From CAZCJA01 sp964499015 (GTDB lineage Bacteria > Elusimicrobiota > Elusimicrobia > F11), in contig CAZCJA010000026.1 of the NCBI GenBank assembly GCA_964499015.1, positions 1-28,782 on the forward strand: a stretch of DNA of 28,782 nucleotides, read 5' to 3'. The translations under genes and the position numbers were made by a program. Each line of letters opens with the position of its first letter. The stretch's first letter is position 1. Positions 24,660-28,782 of this stretch are shown piece after piece. The notes under the pieces were generated by a model. That model was not told the origin of the DNA and did no database searches. It worked only from the letters and a program-made list of their open reading frames with translations.

Positions 24660-24669
24660 TTCGAGTCAA
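24641..24669 (-). promoter_or_regulatory. Putative promoter of the regulator-efflux operon
   Basis: On the minus strand TTGACT (24669-24664) and TATAAT (24646-24641) are 17 bases apart, 11 of 12 consensus positions. The predicted start, about 24634, is within two or three bases of the ATG at 24632, so the transcript would be nearly leaderless. Confidence 0.62.
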
Positions 24670-24688
24670 GAGTTAAAAGGAGAATAAC

Positions 24689-24886
24689 ATGAAGAAGAAC
24701 ATCCATCCAATCGAGCGGGCCGTGAGGTTTTTTGGCGGGTTATTTATTGCAAGCCTGGCGTTTTGGGGCCCGACGAATAATTGGTTCTTATTGGGATTAA
24801 TTCCGGCAGCAACAGGCCTGGTTGGCTGGTGCCCGCCCTACGCGCTCTTTGGCATCAGCACATGCGCGCGGAAAGATCCCCAGTAG
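24689..24886 (+). CDS. DUF2892 membrane protein (YgaP membrane-domain type)
   Basis: A 65-residue protein with two membrane helices (about residues 13-27 and 32-47) and the family ending GWCPPYALFGISTC, with Cys48 and Cys59. The same domain forms the C-terminal membrane part of YgaP, a rhodanese controlled by YgaV in E. coli; here the rhodanese part is missing and the domain is alone. It has a good ribosome binding site (AAGGAG) and is divergent from a YgaV-like repressor, mirroring that pairing. Its stop abuts the stop of the SCO1-like gene with no base between. Confidence 0.9.
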   Translation: MKKNIHPIERAVRFFGGLFIASLAFWGPTNNWFLLGLIPAATGLVGWCPPYALFGISTCARKDPQ

Positions 24887-25465
24887 CTACTCGGAAAGCA
24901 GTTTTAAGACGCTTTCTTTCACCCGGTTGAGCCCGGAAGGGTTATCTCCAAAAAAATAGCCGCGGATTTCCCCGCCTTGGTCGACGAGGACGTATTTCGA
25001 TGTGTGCATGAACTTCTCGGCCAAAGGCGTGCTTTTGTCCTCGGCCGCAACAATCTGAAAGCCTTTCTCAAACAGTTCGTATAAAGGCGCTTTTTCGCCG
25101 CGCACAAAGATCCAGCGTTTTGGGTCGGCGTGATATCTTTTGGCGTATTGGCGAAGACGCTGAGCGGTATCGTAGTGCGGGTCTATCGTAAACGTGACGA
25201 AAGACACGGATTCGGGCAATTCTTTTTGCAGGTTTTCAAATCCCTGCGACAATATTGGGCACGGCCCATTGCAGCTGGTGAAAATAAAATTGGCGATCCA
25301 AACCTTCCCCAACAAATCCTTCCTTCTAATCGGGAATTCTTTTTCAACAGTGACCGCATGCAGGCTAAAGTCGCCGACAGGCCCGTATTTGCCCGGCGAC
25401 CATTCCTTTGATCCGCATCCAGCGCCGAAAAAAATGATTAAAAATGCATAAATAAACGATTTCAT
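24887..25465 (-). CDS. SCO1/SenC-family copper chaperone, lipoprotein
   Basis: A 192-residue thioredoxin-fold protein. Its copper-site residues are visible: Cys65 and Cys69 in TSCNGPC, and His154 in FMHTSKYVLVD. The N-terminus is a lipoprotein signal with lipobox GAGC (Cys17), so it should be anchored outside the inner membrane. The ATG at 25465 is preceded by GGTGGAG. The family delivers copper to cytochrome oxidase or acts as a thiol redox protein. No heme-copper oxidase gene is in the window, only bd oxidase, which has no copper; redox protection or maturation of the neighbouring cytochrome or SOD is therefore worth considering. Confidence 0.93.
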   Translation of the reverse strand: MKSFIYAFLIIFFGAGCGSKEWSPGKYGPVGDFSLHAVTVEKEFPIRRKDLLGKVWIANFIFTSCNGPCPILSQGFENLQKELPESVSFVTFTIDPHYDTAQRLRQYAKRYHADPKRWIFVRGEKAPLYELFEKGFQIVAAEDKSTPLAEKFMHTSKYVLVDQGGEIRGYFFGDNPSGLNRVKESVLKLLSE

Positions 25466-25488
25466 CCCCACTCCACCATAGCCCTGAC

Positions 25489-25518
25489 CGCGGGAACCGG
25501 GGTCTCCCGGCTCCCGCG
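25489..25518 (-). repeat. Strong intercistronic hairpin between SOD and SCO genes
   Basis: CGCGGGA (25489-25495) pairs with TCCCGCG (25512-25518), and CCGGG (25497-25501) with CCCGG (25506-25510), giving 12 GC-rich pairs with one A-C mismatch and a 4-base loop. It has no U tract, so it is more likely an mRNA stabiliser or processing site than a full terminator. I saw no other copy in the window. Confidence 0.65.
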
Positions 25519-25525
25519 ACAAGAT

Positions 25526-26290
25526 TTATTTAGACCGTTCAAACCGCTTTGAAACAACCTGCCAATCGATTGCCTTCAAAAACGCATCGATATATTCGAT
25601 TCGTTTTATGCCGTAATCAAGAACATAAGCGTGCTCAAACACATCCATGATAAGCAATGGAACGGCCCCGGACAAATGCCCTCCATCGTGTTCATTTACC
25701 CACACATTGAAGAACCTGTTGCTGACGGGGTCTTGATAAAGAATGACCCATCCGATGCCGCGCATGGCGCCGACAGACACGAAGTCCTTTTGCCATCCTT
25801 CGTAACTTCCGAATTGCGCGTCGATGGCGCGGGCCATTGAATGGCTCGCCGTGATCAACGCAGCGCCGGACTTCGTCATATTTTCGAAATAAAGCTCATG
25901 GAGCCTCATCCCGTTAAACTCCCAACCGAAGCGCCTTTTTAATTCGGCGTATTCGGGCGTTCCGGCCTTCCCCGCCTTAACGGCCTCCGCCAGCGTCTCG
26001 GCAAGCGTGTTTGTGTTTTTCACATACCCCTGATAAAGGGCGAAGTGATTTTTCAGAAGCGAATCGGAAAAACCAGACGTCCCAAGCAGCCGGTCGTAAT
26101 TTTTCGGAGCATATGTCGCGACGACCTCCATTGTTTTCTCTCCTTTAATAATTGAACGGCCGGTCACCGTCTCCATTGCGCTGATCGCGCCAGGAAGCTG
26201 GGTGAGGGCAAGCGAAGCCACAGCCGCCTTGCCGATAAATGCGCGACGACTTAGCTCGGCTGACCGAAGCGAATCTTTCTCGTCGTTCAT
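25526..26290 (-). CDS. Fe/Mn-family superoxide dismutase with Tat signal and a second internal start
   Basis: Converts superoxide to peroxide and oxygen. The 254-residue form starts at the ATG at 26290 and carries a Tat signal (LSRRAFIGKAA, then a hydrophobic stretch to about residue 38), suggesting export in folded form. Metal ligands are His82 (LLKNHFALYQG), His131 (MRLHELYF), Asp216 and His220 (MDVFEHAYVLDYG). His201 (NEHDGG) sits where E. coli enzymes have Gln, as in the mycobacterial type. There is one residue fewer than usual between the first ligand and the conserved Tyr. A second ATG at 26131 with a strong ribosome binding site would give a 201-residue cytoplasmic form of normal SOD length. 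Confidence 0.9.
   Translation of the reverse strand: MNDEKDSLRSAELSRRAFIGKAAVASLALTQLPGAISAMETVTGRSIIKGEKTMEVVATYAPKNYDRLLGTSGFSDSLLKNHFALYQGYVKNTNTLAETLAEAVKAGKAGTPEYAELKRRFGWEFNGMRLHELYFENMTKSGAALITASHSMARAIDAQFGSYEGWQKDFVSVGAMRGIGWVILYQDPVSNRFFNVWVNEHDGGHLSGAVPLLIMDVFEHAYVLDYGIKRIEYIDAFLKAIDWQVVSKRFERSK
26129..26146 (-). promoter_or_regulatory. Ribosome binding site and internal ATG within the SOD gene
   Basis: On the minus strand AAAGGAG (26146-26140) lies eight bases before an in-frame ATG (26131-26129, Met54). It is much better than anything before the long-form ATG at 26290. It would produce SOD without the Tat signal. Confidence 0.6.
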
Positions 26291-26301
26291 GGGATTTCTG
26301 A

Positions 26302-26976
26302 TTATTCCCAGATCTTCGCGGCCGGCTTACCATCTTTACCTTTCCCCGCTTTTTCGAATTTCTTGACGTATTCGAACGCCGCAACGGCGGCGACCCAGCT
26401 CATTTCCTCATCACTGAGCGTCTTGCCCGATGCAGCCAGTTCCTCGTGGACTTTTTTAACCTTCACTTTCATTTCAGACTGAGCGACGCCCCACATCATC
26501 ATGTCGTATTTATCTTTACCGGTTTTCGACCAGTCATACACAACATCAGGATGTTTTAAGGCGAAGTTTTTATTCCAGTTTAAGCCGCCTTCATGAATCA
26601 GGTATGTAAGCGCAACCGACATTTTCTTACGGAATTCCGCGGGATTGCGCGCCAGCTCATCATATCCCCCCAGCGCGTTAAAGGAGCGCCACGTCCACGG
26701 TTTTTGCAGGGATGCGGCGCCTGCGTAACCTTCTCCTTCTCCGCCCGCGCGGTGACATTGCAGGCACGTCTGCATGCCTTTGGTGTGATAGATCTTCTCC
26801 CCTATTGAAACCAGCTCTTCTTTTGGAAATGTTGCATACGCCTTTTCCACGAAATCAACCTTCGCGGCTGCGGGCTCAGACGTGGATACGGAAGGCTCTG
26901 ATTTTTTGCATCCTCCCAGCACCACAAAAAAGATAGCCAGGGCAAGTAGATAACGAGTCTTAAATAAAAACGACAT
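26302..26976 (-). CDS. Mono-heme cytochrome c lipoprotein
   Basis: A 224-residue exported electron carrier. The N-terminus is a lipoprotein signal with lipobox LGGC (Cys23), so it should be tethered to a membrane. The heme c site is C71LQC74H75. Several methionines further on (KKMSVAL, YDMMMWGVAQSEM) could give the sixth ligand. The C-terminal part is lysine-rich. It does not look like a standard c550 or SoxX and I cannot name its family. It has an excellent ribosome binding site (AGGAGG) and leads a three-gene cluster with SOD (11 bases apart) and the SCO-like gene. Confidence 0.9.
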   Translation of the reverse strand: MSFLFKTRYLLALAIFFVVLGGCKKSEPSVSTSEPAAAKVDFVEKAYATFPKEELVSIGEKIYHTKGMQTCLQCHRAGGEGEGYAGAASLQKPWTWRSFNALGGYDELARNPAEFRKKMSVALTYLIHEGGLNWNKNFALKHPDVVYDWSKTGKDKYDMMMWGVAQSEMKVKVKKVHEELAASGKTLSDEEMSWVAAVAAFEYVKKFEKAGKGKDGKPAAKIWE

Positions 26977-27045
26977 TTTGATTCCTCCTATAATTAATAA
27001 CCAAGCGCTTATACAACGCGATCAACCGACGAATTGCTTGAGACG

Positions 27046-27435
27046 TTAGTAGAGGCCGGCGAATTTAGGAGGAGGGGTAAGGACGGTTTGCGAGACCAGT
27101 GAAAACGAGGTCTCGACATCATCGAGCCGGAACAAACCCTTATCCACATCCGGGGCCGGCAAAGACGAAAATCTATCCGACAACACAGGAGCATCGGCCC
27201 GATCAGGCGGAACGGACAGTCCGGCCGGAACGGATCGCTTTACTTCGTATTTGTTATGGCAAAGGGCAAACCGCTGGACGCGATCGCGCTTCATTAACTC
27301 GTAAAGCTGAGGATTTTCCGTGGACAACCGGCACATGTATTTTTCCACCATCGGATCAATCACCGAGACGCCGCCTCCCGGAATAAGACCCGATATCAAC
27401 ATGAACACCATGCTCAAAGAAAAAAGGTTTTTCAC
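27046..27435 (-). CDS. Exported protein of unknown function, tonB-linked
   Basis: A 129-residue protein with start GTG at 27435 directly after the tonB stop (TAAGTG), so it is surely translated with that operon. It has a signal peptide or membrane anchor (MKNLFSLSMVFMLISGLIPGG), two cysteines (EKYMCRLST and RFALCHNKYE) that could pair, and a proline- and serine-rich low-complexity second half ending PPPKFAGLY. I recognise no family. It takes the place of the receptor gene found after the first tonB, which suggests an accessory role for the second TonB system. Confidence 0.68.
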   Translation of the reverse strand: MKNLFSLSMVFMLISGLIPGGGVSVIDPMVEKYMCRLSTENPQLYELMKRDRVQRFALCHNKYEVKRSVPAGLSVPPDRADAPVLSDRFSSLPAPDVDKGLFRLDDVETSFSLVSQTVLTPPPKFAGLY

Positions 27436-28059
27436 TTATTTAAGTTGGAACTGAATCGGCAAAATCACTTTGCAGGCGACCGGCCGGCCCGTCGAATCCT
27501 GAGCTGGCGTAAAAACCGCTTTGCTCACCCTATCAAGCGCCACCGCGTTCAACGTTTCATACGCCCCCTCCAAAAGACGCGCATCTCGCACAACGCCGTT
27601 CGCATCGATCAAAATCTCCAGAACGACGCGCCCGTCTTTCCCCTGCTCACGCGCGGTGATCGGATAGTCCTGCTCCCGAATATGGTTTTGAACCCATTTC
27701 GGCTTGCGCGCCGCCTGTGACGCGGGGATGTACTGGCCAACACCTCCGTCAATGCCGCCGGAACCGGACCCTTCACCGGTGGGACCGCCCGACTCTTCGC
27801 TCGCCGGCTCTGCAGGAATTATTTTCTGTAGCGATGCGGGAACGTCCGTGTTTCGTTTTTTAACCGTAAGCCACTCGCCGGAACGCTGTCCGCCGCGACC
27901 GCCCGCATTCGGAACGACCGGCACCAGCGTCGACATGCTTAAATCCAACTCGGCGAAAACCGTCGCCGGACTCCGAAACGCAAAAAAAGCACGCAACCCC
28001 ACCGCCGCGAACAAATGAACTGCCGCCGAAAGGCCCATGCCGACAGACACAGGCTTCAT
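27436..28059 (-). CDS. tonB: TonB-family protein, set 2
   Basis: A 207-residue paralogue of the first TonB. It has an N-terminal anchor (about residues 6-28), the shared segment LDLSMSTLVPVVPNAGG, a short Gly/Ser-rich linker (GEGSGSGGIDGGVGQYIP), and a TonB C-terminal domain with DYPITAREQGKDGRVVLEI and VRDARLLEGAYETLNAVAL. The shared cysteine near the end is present (VACKVILPI), while the CPNCP motif of the first copy is missing. It overlaps exbD by four bases and is followed at once by the unknown exported protein. Confidence 0.92.
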   Translation of the reverse strand: MKPVSVGMGLSAAVHLFAAVGLRAFFAFRSPATVFAELDLSMSTLVPVVPNAGGRGGQRSGEWLTVKKRNTDVPASLQKIIPAEPASEESGGPTGEGSGSGGIDGGVGQYIPASQAARKPKWVQNHIREQDYPITAREQGKDGRVVLEILIDANGVVRDARLLEGAYETLNAVALDRVSKAVFTPAQDSTGRPVACKVILPIQFQLK

Positions 28060-28454
28060 TCTTCCGATGCCAACGCCACCCGGGTGACGCCCGCCTGCTT
28101 GACCAGATCCAACATAGCCACAATGTCGCGGTATGGAAGGGTTTGGTCCGCCGCCAGCATGACGCGCACGCCCGGATTCAGCTTCGCCTCTCTTTCCAAA
28201 TTGGCTTTCAACCCGTTGCTGTCGACTTTTCTTTCCAACAGGAAAATTTCTCCGTTTTGATTTAAAGAGACCGTCAAACTGGGCGTCGCGGCTCCGTCGG
28301 CCGAAGCGGCCTTTGGCAAGTTGATCTTCAGCCCCGAATCAGCGACAAAATGTGCGGTGACCATAAAAACGATAAGCAAGACCAGCATTATGTCCACCAA
28401 CGGAGTCACATTAATTCCGGAAACAATGCCGTCGTTATCCGCTTCGCTCGTCAT
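28056..28454 (-). CDS. exbD: ExbD-like subunit, set 2
   Basis: A 132-residue subunit of the second TonB motor. The ATG at 28454 is used because it matches the N-terminus of the first copy (GIVSGINVTPLVDIM), and AGGGG lies just before it over the exbB stop. The membrane helix carries the conserved Asp21. From residue 9 to the end it aligns without gaps with the first ExbD, most positions being identical. Confidence 0.94.
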   Translation of the reverse strand: MTSEADNDGIVSGINVTPLVDIMLVLLIVFMVTAHFVADSGLKINLPKAASADGAATPSLTVSLNQNGEIFLLERKVDSNGLKANLEREAKLNPGVRVMLAADQTLPYRDIVAMLDLVKQAGVTRVALASEE

Positions 28455-28461
28455 AACGCCC

Positions 28462-28782
28462 CTAAACCAATTCCCGTTCCCGCTCTGGCGCATTGGCGGT
28501 TCGAGATAGATTGCGTTCGTCCCGGAGATACACTTGCATCATATGGATCAAGCTCTGCGCGTTCGAGACAACGCGGCGAAGTTGTGTTTGGAAATAGTTA
28601 TTGGCGATAACCGCGGGAATGGCCACCAAAATACCGAACGCGGTGGCAATTAAAGCCGAGGAGATGCCCGGCATCACGACCGAAAGGCCCGAACCGCCCG
28701 TGACCGCCAGATCGTTGATGGCTTTAATGATGCCGAGCACGGTGCCGAAGAGACCGATAAACGGCGCGTTGTTGCCCAACGT
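28462..28782 (-). CDS. exbB: ExbB-like subunit, set 2, N-terminal part outside the window
   Basis: The last 106 residues of a MotA/TolQ/ExbB-family protein; the window edge removes the start. The block NNAPFIGLFGTVLGIIKAIN and SSALIATAFGILVAIPAVIANNYF match the first ExbB almost residue for residue, while the last 20 residues differ. It is the upstream gene of the second exbB-exbD-tonB set. Confidence 0.92.
   Translation of the reverse strand, partial: TLGNNAPFIGLFGTVLGIIKAINDLAVTGGSGLSVVMPGISSALIATAFGILVAIPAVIANNYFQTQLRRVVSNAQSLIHMMQVYLRDERNLSRTANAPERERELV

Noticed and set aside
25466..25522. Upstream extension of the SCO-like protein by 19 residues
   Set aside because: The extension is the translation of the intercistronic hairpin; the start at 25465 opens a lipoprotein signal and has a ribosome binding site.
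27003..27010. AAGCGCTT palindrome upstream of the cytochrome c gene
   Set aside because: Eight bases are too few to claim an operator and no second copy or clear promoter spacing supports it.

Overview
The window looks like a scaffold from a diderm (Gram-negative-type) aerobic or microaerobic bacterium outside the well-studied groups. TonB systems, TolC-like outer-membrane proteins, a TonB-dependent receptor and a beta-barrel transporter show the outer membrane. A run of ten N at 8584-8593 shows that it is an assembly with a gap. I see no rRNA, tRNA, CRISPR, insertion sequence or prophage. Coding density is very high: the longest stretch without a gene is 9282-9502 (221 bp), which holds promoters and repeated dyads. 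I cannot place the phylum from sequence alone.

Layout. (1) 1-3595, minus: one operon running ABC amino-acid transporter (fused binding protein-permease, then ATPase), thyA, folA and the start of a YfiH/PgeF-type gene cut by the left edge. (2) 3608-3811, plus: a small membrane protein. (3) 3798-9281, minus: HtrA-like protease, TolC-like protein and RND pump. (4) 9503-18828, plus: an iron block made of a Com-like zinc-ribbon protein, a small Cys-rich protein, exbB-exbD-tonB, a catecholate-siderophore-type receptor (PiuA/Fiu), a PiuC/YbiX hydroxylase, a PepSY/PiuB protein and Dps; then cytochrome bd (cydAB). (5) 18825-24632, minus: a SqrR/YgaV/BigR-type ArsR regulator, TolC-like protein, RND pump and beta-barrel protein. 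(6) 24689-24886, plus: a YgaP-like DUF2892 membrane protein, divergent from (5) across a perfect AT-rich palindrome. (7) 24887-26976, minus: lipoprotein cytochrome c, Tat-exported Fe/Mn superoxide dismutase, SCO1-like copper chaperone. (8) 27046-28782, minus: a second exbB-exbD-tonB set, closely related to the first and in opposite orientation, plus a secreted protein I do not recognise.

Together the accessory genes suggest a region for handling iron, oxygen and reactive sulfur. TonB-driven siderophore uptake is coupled to iron storage in Dps, cytochrome bd is an oxidase generally tolerant of sulfide, and SOD, cytochrome c and SCO act at or outside the inner membrane. The RND locus appears to be under a regulator with the cysteine pair of persulfide sensors. 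The points most worth following are that persulfide-type locus, the Com-like zinc ribbon leading the iron operon with repeated dyads in its promoter region, the SOD gene with a second start preceded by a strong ribosome binding site, and two RND loci that both lack a membrane-fusion protein.
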